A stretch of 64,000 nucleotides of DNA, taken from NCBI RefSeq assembly GCF_000379625.1, contig NZ_KB903217.1, forward strand, positions 451,816 through 515,815, in the 5' to 3' direction. Below the pieces are notes generated by a model, which ran no database searches, was not told the DNA's origin, and saw only the letters and a list, made by a program, of their open reading frames with translations. Below, piece after piece: positions 50,864 to 59,493 of this stretch (its first letter is position 1; every line of letters begins with the position of its first letter). The translations under genes were made by a program, and so were the position numbers. Source of the DNA: Actinomycetospora chiangmaiensis DSM 45062 (GTDB lineage: Bacteria; Actinomycetota; Actinomycetes; Mycobacteriales; Pseudonocardiaceae).

Positions 50864-52135
50864 ATGGTGGCCGGTGCTGGGCATGCTCGCCGTGTGACGG
50901 CTGTGGCAGGTGTGGTTCTGGTGGGGGTGCTGCTGGCCGGCTGCGGCTCCGTTCCCGACGCCGGGTCGGTGCCGGTGCCGGCGCCGTCCCCGGCGTCGGC
51001 GATGTCTCCGGCTCCGGTGTCGACGCCCGCTCCGAGCAGCGCGGATGCCCTTTCCGCGGCCGTGCAGCGCGTCCTCCCGACCGCGTACGAGCGGCTCGCC
51101 GCGAACGCCGACAGCCTCGACCCCGCCCAGGGCTATCCCCGGTCCGTGACCGCCGGGAAGGGCACGTGGACCACGAAGCCGGTCGACGACTGGACCTCCG
51201 GCTTCTTCCCCGGCGAGCTCTGGCTCGCGCACACGCTGACGCGGGACCCGGCCTGGGTCGCGCGGGCGCAGCGGTGGACCGCGCCGATCGCCGGGCAGGT
51301 CACGCGCACGGACACCCACGACCTCGGCTTCGTGGTGGACGACAGCTTCGGCGCCCAGCAGGACCAGACCGGGCAGGGCGCGCAGCAGGTCGTCACCGCC
51401 GCGCGGTCGCTCGCCACCCGGTACTCGCCGACCGTGAAGGCGATCAAGAGCTGGGACACCGAGGGCGACGACGACAAGCGCGGGTCGTGGCGGTTCCCCG
51501 TCATCATCGACACGGTGATGAACCTGGCGCTGCTCGACCGCGCGGCGGCCCTGCCGGGCGGCGACCCGGCCTGGAAGGGTCTCGCGACCCAGCACGCGCT
51601 CACGGCCTCGACGACGAACATGCGCCCCGACGGGAGCATCGCGCACGTGGCCGTGTTCGACCCGTCGTCGGGACAGCTGGTGAAGCGCGACACGTGGCAG
51701 GGCGCCGCACCTGACTCGACCTGGAGCCGCGGGCAGGGCTGGGCCATCCACGGCTTCGCGGCGCAGGCCCGCGTGGCCGGCAACGCGGAGCTGCTCGCGG
51801 CCGCCCGGAAGGCCGCGGACTGGTGGCTCGCGCACACCGCGCCGGGCGCCCGTGTGCCGCCGTGGGACTTCTCGCGGCCGGGCGAGGAGCGCGACACGAG
51901 TGCGGCCGCCGTCGCCGCGTCCGGCCTGCTCGACCTCGCCGCGCAGACCGGGGACGCCCGCTACCGGCAGGCGGCGCTCGAGACGCTCGACGAGCTCGCG
52001 ACCCGCGACGTCGCCCCGGACGGCCCCGCCCTGCTCGCGCACGCCGCCGGGGGGAAGCCGCAGGGCAGCGAGGTCGACGTCGGGCTGGTCTACGCCGACT
52101 ACTACTTCCTCGAGGCGGTCGGCCGCGCGTCGTAG
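50864..52135 (+). CDS. Secreted lipoprotein, glycoside hydrolase family 88-like
   Basis: 423 residues. Lipoprotein signal (AVAGVVLVGVLLAGCGS), then a Ser/Pro linker to about residue 65. The alpha/alpha-barrel domain has DDWTSGFFPGELWLAHTLT, HDLGFVVDDSFGA, WSRGQGWAIHGFAAQ and the C-terminal SEVDVGLVYADYYFLEA, as in GH88/GH105 unsaturated glucuronyl hydrolases. The substrate could be unsaturated uronic-acid oligosaccharides. ATG start. Its last 34 bases overlap the convergent HxlR gene. Confidence 0.83.
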   Translation: MVAGAGHARRVTAVAGVVLVGVLLAGCGSVPDAGSVPVPAPSPASAMSPAPVSTPAPSSADALSAAVQRVLPTAYERLAANADSLDPAQGYPRSVTAGKGTWTTKPVDDWTSGFFPGELWLAHTLTRDPAWVARAQRWTAPIAGQVTRTDTHDLGFVVDDSFGAQQDQTGQGAQQVVTAARSLATRYSPTVKAIKSWDTEGDDDKRGSWRFPVIIDTVMNLALLDRAAALPGGDPAWKGLATQHALTASTTNMRPDGSIAHVAVFDPSSGQLVKRDTWQGAAPDSTWSRGQGWAIHGFAAQARVAGNAELLAAARKAADWWLAHTAPGARVPPWDFSRPGEERDTSAAAVAASGLLDLAAQTGDARYRQAALETLDELATRDVAPDGPALLAHAAGGKPQGSEVDVGLVYADYYFLEAVGRAS

Positions 52136-52473
52136 TCCGCCCGCGCCGCCTCGACGTCGGGAATGTGGACCTCGGCCCACCGCGTGAGCTGCTGCACGAG
52201 CCCGACGAGATCGCGGCCGAGGCCGGTGAGCGCGTACTCCACCCGCGGCGGCACCTCGGCGTACACCGTGCGCCGCACCAGCCCGTCGCGTTCGAGGCCG
52301 CGCAGGGTCTGCGTGAGCATCTTCGGCGTGATGCCGCCGATGCGGCCGGCGATCTCGCCGTGGCGCAGCGTGCCCGCCGCGAGGGTGCTCACGACGAGGA
52401 CGCTCCAGCGGTCCCCGATCCGGTCCAGCGCCTGACGGCTCGGGCAGCTCGCGTCGAAGAGGTCGGCGTCCAC
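52102..52473 (-). CDS. HxlR-family regulator, divergent from a qorB-like gene
   Basis: 123 residues. CPSRQALDRIGDRWSVLVVSTLAAG, GGITPKMLTQTLRGLERDGLVRR and VEYALTGLGRDLVGLVQQLTRW give a complete HxlR winged helix; the single Cys near residue 10 could sense electrophiles or quinones as in QorR/HypR relatives. GTG start. The pairing HxlR/QorB is common in many bacteria. Confidence 0.9.
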   Translation of the reverse strand: MDADLFDASCPSRQALDRIGDRWSVLVVSTLAAGTLRHGEIAGRIGGITPKMLTQTLRGLERDGLVRRTVYAEVPPRVEYALTGLGRDLVGLVQQLTRWAEVHIPDVEAARADYDARPTASRK

Positions 52474-52590
52474 CTGCTCACTATCTCCGAGGTACCTACG
52501 GCACTTCAAGGTGCTCGCTCTCCGACGGGAAGTGAGTGACGACGGGGCCAGTTGACCGGGGCAGTGACCCCGCCTGCCGAAGGAGAAGCC

Positions 52591-53457
52591 GTGTACGTGA
52601 TCACCGGAGCCACCGGAGCCCTGGGACGCCTCGCCGTCGAGTCGCTGCTCACCCGGGTGCCCGCAACGCAGGTCCGCGCGACCGGGCGCCGTGCCGAGGC
52701 GCTCGGGGACCTCGCCGCCCGCGGCGTCGACGTCCGTCGCGCGGACTACACCGACCCGGCGTCCCTGGCGGCGGCGTTCGCGGGCGCGACCCGCGTGCTG
52801 TTCGTGTCGGGCAGCGAGAACGGCGCCCGGCTCCCGCAGCATCGCAACGTCGTCGAGGCCCTCGCGGCCGCCGACACCGTCGAGCTCGTGGCGTACACGA
52901 GCATCCTGCACGCGCAGACGTCCGACCTGGTCCTCGCCCCCGAGCACGCCGCGACCGAGCGGTTGCTCGCCGACGCCGGGCTGCCGACCGTGCGGCTGCG
53001 CAACGGCTGGTACGTCGAGAACTTCCTCGGCGCGCTCCCGACGACGCTCGAGCACGGCATGGTGGGCGCCTCCGGGGAGGGCCGCTTCGACGCCGCGAGC
53101 CGGGCCGACTTCGCCGAGGCCGCCGTCGTCGCCCTGACCGGCGGCGCGTCGGCGGGCGACGTCCTCGAGCTCGGGGCGCCCGGGTTCACCCGCGGCGAGC
53201 TGGCCGCGGAGATCGGCCGGGCCGCGGGCCGGCCGGTCACCTACACCGACCTGCCCGTCGCGGACTACACCGCGGTCCTGGTGGGGGCGGGCCTGCCCGC
53301 CGGGGTCGCCGAGATGCTCGCCGACAGCGACCGGGGCGCGGCGGCCGGCCTGCTCACCGTTCCCGGCGACGACCTCGCCCGGCTGCTGGGCCGTCCGGCG
53401 CAGCCCTGGGCGCAGGTGGTGGAGCAGGCCGTGCGGGCGGCACTCGTCACCCCCTGA
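52591..53457 (+). CDS. QorB-like NADPH:quinone oxidoreductase (atypical SDR)
   Basis: 288 residues. MYVITGATGALGRLAVESLL is the NAD(P) site; LVAYTSILHAQTSDLVLAPEH and LRNGWYVENFLGALP match the NmrA/QorB family. It reduces quinones at the expense of NADPH. GTG start with AAGGAG six bases upstream, chosen over an upstream in-frame GTG. The divergent HxlR regulator at 52473 probably controls it; AGGTACCT lies between them. Confidence 0.88.
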   Translation: MYVITGATGALGRLAVESLLTRVPATQVRATGRRAEALGDLAARGVDVRRADYTDPASLAAAFAGATRVLFVSGSENGARLPQHRNVVEALAAADTVELVAYTSILHAQTSDLVLAPEHAATERLLADAGLPTVRLRNGWYVENFLGALPTTLEHGMVGASGEGRFDAASRADFAEAAVVALTGGASAGDVLELGAPGFTRGELAAEIGRAAGRPVTYTDLPVADYTAVLVGAGLPAGVAEMLADSDRGAAAGLLTVPGDDLARLLGRPAQPWAQVVEQAVRAALVTP

Positions 53458-53508
53458 CCAGGGCGTTCCTCCGTCCGTGGGGGCAGGCGCGGCGGTACTG
53501 TCCGGTTC

Positions 53509-54459
53509 GTGTGCGCCGCGCCCGGGTCAGCCCCGGACGATCCCCCGTACCGCCAGGTCCTGCTCGTCTACAACCCGCACAGCACCGGGGGCGGCGAGGG
53601 AAAGGCGCACACGCTCGCCCGGGACCTGCGGGCCCTCGCGCCCGACCTCGACGTCGAGCTGGTCCCCACCGAGTACGCCGGTCACGCCCGCCGGATCGCC
53701 GAGAGCGCGGCCCGCACCTTCCGGCCGCTCGTGGTCTCGGTGTCCGGCGACGGCGGCTACAACGAGGTGGTGGACGGCGCGATGGCCGGCGGCGACGGAC
53801 ACCGCACCGGCACCGTCGTCGCGGTCACCTCGGCCGGCAACGCCAACGACCACCGCCGCGTCACCCGCCGCCGCCCGCTCGCCGAGGCGGTGGCCGAGCG
53901 GAACGTCGAGTACCTCGACGTGCTCCGGCTGGACATCGGGTCGGGCACCACCCGCTACGCCCACTCCTACATCGGCCTCGGCATCACGCCCGTCGTCGCG
54001 CTGGCGATCGAGCAGCACGGGAAGGGCACGGTCCGCGAGCTCATCACCACCGCACGGGAGTTCCTCCGCTTCCGCCCCTTCGAGATCGAGCTCGAGGCGT
54101 TCGAGGGCGAGTCGCGCGACGGCGTGGGGGTCGGCGAGTACCTGGGGCGGCGCCGCTACGACAGCCTCATCGTCGCCAACCTCTCCGAGATGGCCAAGTA
54201 CGCCCGCCTCTCCGAGGGCGACCCCGCCGACGGCCGCTTCGAGATCGTCTCGATCCCGCACCGCGGGCGGTTCCGGCTGCTGCTGACCGGGCTGCGGGCC
54301 GCGTGGCAGGGGCTCGGGTGGCAGCCGAGCGCGCGCCACCTGCGCTTCCGCACCATCGAGGAGCTGCCGTTGCAGCTCGACGGCGAGGTCATCACCCTGC
54401 CCGCCGACACCTCCGTCGCGATCACCCTCGTCCCCGGCGCCCTGGCGACCGTCCGGTGA
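53509..54459 (+). CDS. Diacylglycerol-kinase-catalytic-domain protein
   Basis: 316 residues. LLVYNPHSTGGGEGKAHTLA, VVSVSGDGGYNEVVDGAM (the nucleotide site GDGG) and VTSAGNANDHRR are the conserved motifs of DAGK/sphingosine-kinase-like lipid kinases. Typical actinobacterial members phosphorylate lipids or retain only the fold. GTG start. Its stop overlaps the next GTG. Confidence 0.88.
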   Translation: MCAAPGSAPDDPPYRQVLLVYNPHSTGGGEGKAHTLARDLRALAPDLDVELVPTEYAGHARRIAESAARTFRPLVVSVSGDGGYNEVVDGAMAGGDGHRTGTVVAVTSAGNANDHRRVTRRRPLAEAVAERNVEYLDVLRLDIGSGTTRYAHSYIGLGITPVVALAIEQHGKGTVRELITTAREFLRFRPFEIELEAFEGESRDGVGVGEYLGRRRYDSLIVANLSEMAKYARLSEGDPADGRFEIVSIPHRGRFRLLLTGLRAAWQGLGWQPSARHLRFRTIEELPLQLDGEVITLPADTSVAITLVPGALATVR

Positions 54460-54785
54460 GCGCCGCCGAGGACCTCGGGCTCGCCCGCGACGAGACCCGC
54501 GCCCGGATCACCGCGCTCGAGGCGCAGGTCGCGAACATCGTCGAGACCGCGTCCTCGAGCTCCGGCGACGACGAGCACGACCCCGAGGGCCAGACCGTCG
54601 CCTACGACCGCGCCCAGGCGCAGGCCCTGCTCGCCCTCGCCCGCGCCGACCTGGCCGAGATCGACGCCGCGTTCGCCCGGCTCGATGCGGGCACGTACGG
54701 GATCTGCGAGGTGTGCGGCCGCGAGATCCCCGGCGAACGCCTCGAGGCCCGCCCGGCCGCCCGGCGGTGCGTGCGGCACGCCTGA
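54456..54785 (+). CDS. DksA/TraR-type zinc-finger protein
   Basis: 109 residues. A coiled-coil-like N-terminal half (RITALEAQVANIVETASSSS) and the finger CEVCGREIPGERLEARPAARRC, with the last ligand changed to His (CVRHA). DksA-like proteins bind RNA polymerase. GTG overlaps the lipid-kinase gene stop (GTGA), so the two form one transcript. Confidence 0.88.
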   Translation: MSAAEDLGLARDETRARITALEAQVANIVETASSSSGDDEHDPEGQTVAYDRAQAQALLALARADLAEIDAAFARLDAGTYGICEVCGREIPGERLEARPAARRCVRHA

Positions 54786-54803
54786 TCGGCCCTTCCTCTG
54801 TGG

Positions 54804-54835
54804 CAGCGAAGCGTCGTTGCTGTCATCCAGTGGCA
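54804..54835 (-). repeat. REP-like repeat, copy 1
   Basis: On the minus strand CTGCCACTGGATGACAGCAA followed by CGACGCTTCGCTG. It contains a TGACAGC...GCTG hairpin half and lies just after the DksA-like gene. The adjacent bases also form AGTGGC-AGGTTC-GCCACT. Confidence 0.6.
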
Positions 54836-54908
54836 GGTTCGCCACTTCGTCGGGCGCGGTGCCGGCAATGCGTCACTGCGGGCACTGGACGCCGGGGATC
54901 CGGCTCCG

Positions 54909-55433
54909 TCAGGGCCGCCGGAACACCTCCCCGGCAGGCCGGACCGGCTTGTCACCCGCCGCGGCGACGAACCGCTCCTCCGCCCGCCCCGCCGTGTCCG
55001 ACGCCATCGCACTCTCCCCGAGGCGAGCCGCGACGGGCCCGAGCAGGTCCGCCGACCTGTCGTCGGGAAGGGCGGTGAGCAGCATCCGTTGGTGCATCCA
55101 GGCCGTGAGCCGCTCCTCGTCGGCCTTCGGCAGCACCACCTCCGCGGCCCAGGTCGGAGCGAGCGACAGCTCCTCGAGCAGGAGGCCGGCCAGCACGCGG
55201 CGGAGGCGGGAGACGCCCGTGCGGTAGAGGTCCTGACGGCGGATGCGGTTGCGCAGCATCCGCGCGGCGCCGACGTCGAGCAGGGTCCGGCCGTCGTGCA
55301 CCGCGCCGCCGAGGCCGAGCGGCGTGGTCGTCCACCACGCGTACAGCCCGGGCGCGCCCGGGAGGTCGGCGACGGTCGCGTCGAGGTCGCCGGGGGTGGC
55401 GGCGAGCAGGGCGGCGGCCTCGTCGGGGGTCAC
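54909..55433 (-). CDS. GIY-YIG-like nuclease-related protein
   Basis: 174 residues. APGLYAWWTTTPLGLGG (GLYAWW as the GIY-like strand), LLDVGAARMLRNRIRRQDLYRTG and SRLRRVLAGLLL follow a GIY-YIG-type pattern, but the YIG part is degenerate. No other motif. GTG start. It lies between REP-like repeats. Confidence 0.6.
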   Translation of the reverse strand: MTPDEAAALLAATPGDLDATVADLPGAPGLYAWWTTTPLGLGGAVHDGRTLLDVGAARMLRNRIRRQDLYRTGVSRLRRVLAGLLLEELSLAPTWAAEVVLPKADEERLTAWMHQRMLLTALPDDRSADLLGPVAARLGESAMASDTAGRAEERFVAAAGDKPVRPAGEVFRRP

Positions 55434-55485
55434 GGCGCGAGTCTGCCGTGGCCGACGGGGTCGCGACGTCGACGGTGTGACGTCA

Positions 55486-55518
55486 CTGCCACTGGATGAC
55501 AGCAACGACGCGCTGTCA
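55486..55518 (+). repeat. REP-like repeat, copy 2
   Basis: CTGCCACTGGATGACAGCAA then CGACGCGCTGTCA, lacking TTC compared with copy 3. It can fold as TGACAGC...GCTGTCA. Confidence 0.6.
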
Positions 55519-55547
55519 CGACGAGGGTCGGCGAGGATGTGGAGATC

Positions 55548-55583
55548 CTGCCACTGGATGACAGCAACGACGCTTCGCTGTCA
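55548..55583 (+). repeat. REP-like repeat, copy 3
   Basis: CTGCCACTGGATGACAGCAA then CGACGCTTCGCTGTCA, with arms TGACAGC and GCTGTCA. Its last three bases are the stop codon of the leftward MFS gene, so it probably serves as its transcription end. Confidence 0.6.
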
Positions 55584-56768
55584 TGGCGCGGCGGTCCGGG
55601 CCCGCAACGACCCCGCCAGCACCACCGCGCCCACGGCCGCCACCGGCACGAGCAGGAGCCCCGTGCCGACCGTAGACGCGTCCGCGATCCCGCCGATCAG
55701 GGGCGGGGTCACGAGGAAGCCGAGGCGGGCGAGGAACCCGACGACGGCGATGCCGTCCCCGGCGCGCACCCCCGGGACGTCGCCCGCCGCCGCGAAGGCG
55801 AGCGGGAAGAGGGTCGCGACGCCGAGCCCCGCGACCGCCCAGCCGACGACGGCCGCGACCGGGTGCGCCACGAGCAGTGCCACCGCCAGTGCGACCGCGG
55901 CCACGAGCGCCCCGAGCCGGGCGATCCGGACGGCCCCGAACCGGTCGACCACGCGGTCGCCGCCGACCCGGCCCACCGTCATGAAGACCTGGAACGCGAC
56001 GAAGGGCAGGCCCGCGACGAAGGCACCGGCCCCGAGGTCGTCGCGCAGGTACACCGCGCCCCACGAGGCCGACGAGTCCTCCACCGCACCCGAGCACACC
56101 ATCAGCCCGGCGATCGCGAGCAGCCCGACGACGGCGGGCCGCGACCGCAGCACCGCGCGGACGCCCACGGAGGGTTCCTCGAGGTCGTGCGGCGGGTCCG
56201 GGACCGTGAACACCCACGCCGCCGCCGACGTCACCACGAGGACGACCGTGACCGCTGCGAGGTGCCACCCGATCGGCACCCCGAGCCCGGCCGCCCCCGC
56301 CCCGAGCAGCCCGGCCCCGACCGCCGCCACGCTCCACGTCGCGTGCAGCCCGTTGATGATCGAGCGGCCGTAGCGGCCCTGGACGACGAGGCCCTGCGCG
56401 TTCATCGCCGCGTCCGTCCACGCGTCGGTGACCCCGAGGACGAACAGCACCGCCGCGAGCGCCCACCACGCCGGCGCCACCGCCACGAGCGGGAGCAGCA
56501 GGGCGCCGAGCAGCGAGATCGACGCGGCGACCCGCCCGCTGCCGAACCGCGCGATCAGGGGTCCGGCGAGCACCCCGACCAGCAGCGCCGCCGCGGGGAA
56601 CGCCGCGATGGCGGTCCCGAGCTCGGCGTCGGAGAGCCCCAGGCCGTCGCGCAGTGTCGGGAAGCGGGGGACCAGCGAGTTGTAGGTCGCGCCGTTGACC
56701 GCGAACAGCGCCATGACCGCGCCCCGGGCCCTGCGGTCGACCGGGACCGTGACGACGTCAGAAGGCAT
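55581..56768 (-). CDS. MFS transporter (YbjJ-like)
   Basis: 395 residues, twelve helices. ATYNSLVPRFPTLRDGLGLSDAELG and the loop GRVGGDRVVDRFGAVRI are MFS features resembling the YbjJ subgroup. Substrate unknown. The ATG start overlaps the end of the radical SAM gene by 11 bases, so this is the last gene of a four-gene leftward operon. Confidence 0.85.
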   Translation of the reverse strand: MPSDVVTVPVDRRARGAVMALFAVNGATYNSLVPRFPTLRDGLGLSDAELGTAIAAFPAAALLVGVLAGPLIARFGSGRVAASISLLGALLLPLVAVAPAWWALAAVLFVLGVTDAWTDAAMNAQGLVVQGRYGRSIINGLHATWSVAAVGAGLLGAGAAGLGVPIGWHLAAVTVVLVVTSAAAWVFTVPDPPHDLEEPSVGVRAVLRSRPAVVGLLAIAGLMVCSGAVEDSSASWGAVYLRDDLGAGAFVAGLPFVAFQVFMTVGRVGGDRVVDRFGAVRIARLGALVAAVALAVALLVAHPVAAVVGWAVAGLGVATLFPLAFAAAGDVPGVRAGDGIAVVGFLARLGFLVTPPLIGGIADASTVGTGLLLVPVAAVGAVVLAGSLRARTAAP

Positions 56769-57819
56769 ACCGGACCGTCAGCCAGGGCGCGTGCACGCCG
56801 ATCAGCTCGCGCATCCGCGCGACGGCCCGGCGCTTGACGTCCACCCGGTAGCGCACGTTGTCCTGGCCGTTCTGGGAGGTCTTGCGCTCCTGCGCCTCCG
56901 GGCGCCAGAGCACGTCCTCGGCCTTCGGGTGCCAGCCCAGGTTGACCTCGTGCAGCCCCTCGTTGTGGGTGAGCAGGATGACCTCGCACGCCGCCTGGGC
57001 CTTCGCCGCGGGGGAGAGCCGGTCGGTCAGCTCGTCGAGCAGCGTCGCCCACCGGCGCTGCCAGCCCTCGCGCAGGACGACGGGGGAGAAGTTGAGGTGG
57101 ACCTCGTAGCCCGCCGTCAGGAAGTCGTCGACGGCGCCGATGCGCTCGTCGATCGAGGAGGTCCGCAGGTCGAGCAGCTGCGCGTCCTCCGGCGGCATGA
57201 GCGAGAAGCGGACGCGGGTGGAGCCCTGCGGGTCGAGGTCGAGCAGGGCGCGGTTGACGTACTTCGTCGCGAACGACGCCTGGGCCCCGGCGAGCCCCCG
57301 GAAGTGCGCCACGGCGTCCGCGACCGCGTCACTGACCAGCGCGTCGACCGAGCAGTCGGAGTTCTCCCCGAGGTCGTAGACCCACGCGGTGCCGCACTGG
57401 TTCGGCTCGGGCTTGGGGCCGGTCCGCGCGAGGTGGCGGGTGACGGCGCGCAGGATGGCGTCGACGTTGGTGAACACCGTGATCGGGTTCGCGTAGCCCT
57501 TGCGGCGCGGCACGTAGCAGTAGGCGCAGGCCATCGCGCAGCCGTTCGCCGACGACGGCGCGATGAAGTCCGCGGACCGTCCGTTGGGTCGCACCGCGAG
57601 CGACTTCTTCTCGCCGAGCACGAGGTTCTCGGCCTTGACCCGCACCCACCGCGACACGTTGCCGGCGTTGCCGTGCAGCTCCGGGATGGCCCAGTGGGAG
57701 TCGACCTCGCGGACCTCGGCGTCGGGGAACCGGGCGAGCACCTCCTGGCCCCGCATCGAGCACAGCGACGCGGGCTCGGCCCAGACCGTGCGGATGTCGA
57801 GAAGGTCTAGCCCGTCCAT
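56758..57819 (-). CDS. Radical SAM protein of the spore-photoproduct-lyase-like (SPL) family
   Basis: 353 residues. The radical SAM cluster site is CAMACAYCYVPRRKG (Cys-x3-Cys-x2-Cys). FATKYVNRALLDLDPQGSTRVRFSLMPPED and LNFSPVVLREGWQRRWATLLDEL match SPL-like proteins common in non-sporulating actinobacteria. A DNA photoproduct repair role is possible but not established. ATG start; overlaps the NERD-type gene by 13 bases. Confidence 0.88.
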   Translation of the reverse strand: MDGLDLLDIRTVWAEPASLCSMRGQEVLARFPDAEVREVDSHWAIPELHGNAGNVSRWVRVKAENLVLGEKKSLAVRPNGRSADFIAPSSANGCAMACAYCYVPRRKGYANPITVFTNVDAILRAVTRHLARTGPKPEPNQCGTAWVYDLGENSDCSVDALVSDAVADAVAHFRGLAGAQASFATKYVNRALLDLDPQGSTRVRFSLMPPEDAQLLDLRTSSIDERIGAVDDFLTAGYEVHLNFSPVVLREGWQRRWATLLDELTDRLSPAAKAQAACEVILLTHNEGLHEVNLGWHPKAEDVLWRPEAQERKTSQNGQDNVRYRVDVKRRAVARMRELIGVHAPWLTVRYAF

Positions 57820-58916
57820 GTGTCCGAGCGGCGCGCCACCGCGTAGGTCTCCTCGATCGCGGCGGCGGTGAGCCGGTCGCCGCGGCTGCGCAGCGCCCGG
57901 GCCAGGTCGCCGGCGCGGGTCACGATCACCCCGCGGGGGCGGCTGTGGTTCACGATCGTCGCGCCGACCACCACGACGACGGGTGTGACCGCCGGCGGGT
58001 TGAGCACCTCCTCGAAGCCCGCGGCGAGCGCGATCCCCTCGGCGAGTCGGTCGGCGACCTCCTCGCCGAGCGTGCGGATCCGGGCGAGGTCGACGTGCTG
58101 CCCGTCGACCTCGAGGCCGTCGCTGGAGGCGTGGACCTTGGAGCCGGGCTGCGGTCGGTCCTCGAGCACGAACACCCCGCCGGGGCAGATGACGAGGTGG
58201 TCGAGGGTCACCGTCTCGCGGCCGACCACGAGGTCGATCCCGTGCAGCATCCGCCAGCGGGCGGCGCGCCCGAGCCGCGTCGACACCGGTGCGGCGAGCT
58301 CCCGGCTCAGCGACTGGGCCACCTCGAGGCGCGCGTCGGCCTGCCGCCGCAGGGCGACGTCGTCCTCGCGCCGTCCTTCCCGCCGGGCCTGGGCGGCCCG
58401 CCGGGCGAGGCCGTGATCGGGGGTGTACCGCGCGAAATCGACCCAGTCCAGCGCCGGGCGCTGCCCGCTCCGTCCGTGCCCGGCCGCGCGGGGCCCGCCG
58501 TCGTCGAACGCGTCGAAGCGGTAGCCGTCGGCGGAGTCCGCCGACCAGCCGCCGGCGGGCGTCGGCACGCCCGCCTCCAACGCCGCCGCCGGACGGCGGA
58601 TCGGCTCCGCCTCGCGCGCGGGCGCGTCCCGGTCCGGGCCGGTGCCGCGCGGCCGCGGGAAGCTCAGGGTGTCGCGCATGCGCCGCCGTCGGCTCGGCGG
58701 CCGCAGCGGTGCCCCGTCCTCCCCGAAGCCGGGGAAGGGGTCGAGGCCGTGCGCGGCCAGCCACTCGTCGAGCTCCGCGGTGAACGTCGCGCGGAAGGCG
58801 GGCGGGACGTCGCTGACCTCGCCGGTCTCCAGGTCGTAGTCGCCGAGGCGGCTGCCGTACGGGGAGATGACGACGACCTTGTCCCCCCGTCCGAGACGGT
58901 TGCGGCGGGCCGGCAT
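57807..58916 (-). CDS. NERD-domain-like protein
   Basis: 369 residues. The N-terminal 60 residues (GDKVVVISPYGSRLGDYDLE) and a disordered middle (70-160) precede a nuclease-related domain at about residues 215-340. That domain reads RWRMLHGIDLVVGRETVTLDHLVICPGGVFVLED, with a typical NERD ending VVVVGATIVNHSRPRGVIV. Co-transcribed with the radical SAM and DUF2505-type genes, so a DNA repair context is plausible. ATG start one base from the preceding stop (TGATG). Confidence 0.75.
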   Translation of the reverse strand: MPARRNRLGRGDKVVVISPYGSRLGDYDLETGEVSDVPPAFRATFTAELDEWLAAHGLDPFPGFGEDGAPLRPPSRRRRMRDTLSFPRPRGTGPDRDAPAREAEPIRRPAAALEAGVPTPAGGWSADSADGYRFDAFDDGGPRAAGHGRSGQRPALDWVDFARYTPDHGLARRAAQARREGRREDDVALRRQADARLEVAQSLSRELAAPVSTRLGRAARWRMLHGIDLVVGRETVTLDHLVICPGGVFVLEDRPQPGSKVHASSDGLEVDGQHVDLARIRTLGEEVADRLAEGIALAAGFEEVLNPPAVTPVVVVVGATIVNHSRPRGVIVTRAGDLARALRSRGDRLTAAAIEETYAVARRSDTWTG

Positions 58917-59455
58917 CAGGGCTCGACCCCCGACCCCGTCGCTCCGTTCGCCCCGGCCCGTCCGTCGAGCCAGCGCGTGATGTTGTCGTGCTCGATCCGC
59001 GTCAGCTGCCGCACCCCGTCGACCACCGCGCCCTCGACGAACACCCCCGCGAAGGGGATCGTCACCGAGACGGCCACGTCCACGTCGAGCACGCAGGCCG
59101 TCGGGTCGCCACCCACGCCGTCCACCGACATCGTCCCCTCCGCCCGGACCGGCGCCCGGGGCACGCTCACCTCGACCGTGCCCGCGCACCGATCGTCCGA
59201 CAAGTGCCATCGCTCGGTGCGCCGCAGCACCAGTCCGCCGGTCAGCAGCCGCCCGATCGCGGGCGGCACCTGACCGGTCGGCACCGGCTGGCGCACCACC
59301 ACCTCCAGGCGTGAGCCGTGCACCTCGTGGCGCTCCACCTCGCCCCCGCCGCCCGCGTCGAGCCGGGCCCGGTGGAAGTCCGGGTCGGCGAGCGCGCGGG
59401 CGAAGGCGGCGACGGGGTGGTGGTACTCCCGGCCGGCCTGGAGACGGGTCGTCAC
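58916..59455 (-). CDS. DUF2505-type protein (START-like fold)
   Basis: 179 residues. REYHHPVAAFARALADPDFHRARLDAGG begins the family; VVVRQPVPTGQVPPAIGRLLTGGLVLRRTERW and VSVTIPFAGVFVEGAVVDGVRQLTRIEHDNITRWL follow. It is a lipid-transfer-like fold of unknown ligand. First gene of the four-gene leftward operon, GTG start, 38 bases from the divergent polymerase gene. Confidence 0.82.
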   Translation of the reverse strand: MTTRLQAGREYHHPVAAFARALADPDFHRARLDAGGGGEVERHEVHGSRLEVVVRQPVPTGQVPPAIGRLLTGGLVLRRTERWHLSDDRCAGTVEVSVPRAPVRAEGTMSVDGVGGDPTACVLDVDVAVSVTIPFAGVFVEGAVVDGVRQLTRIEHDNITRWLDGRAGANGATGSGVEP

Positions 59456-59493
59456 ATCAGGACATTGTGCCCGGCCGGGGCACACTGGACCTC

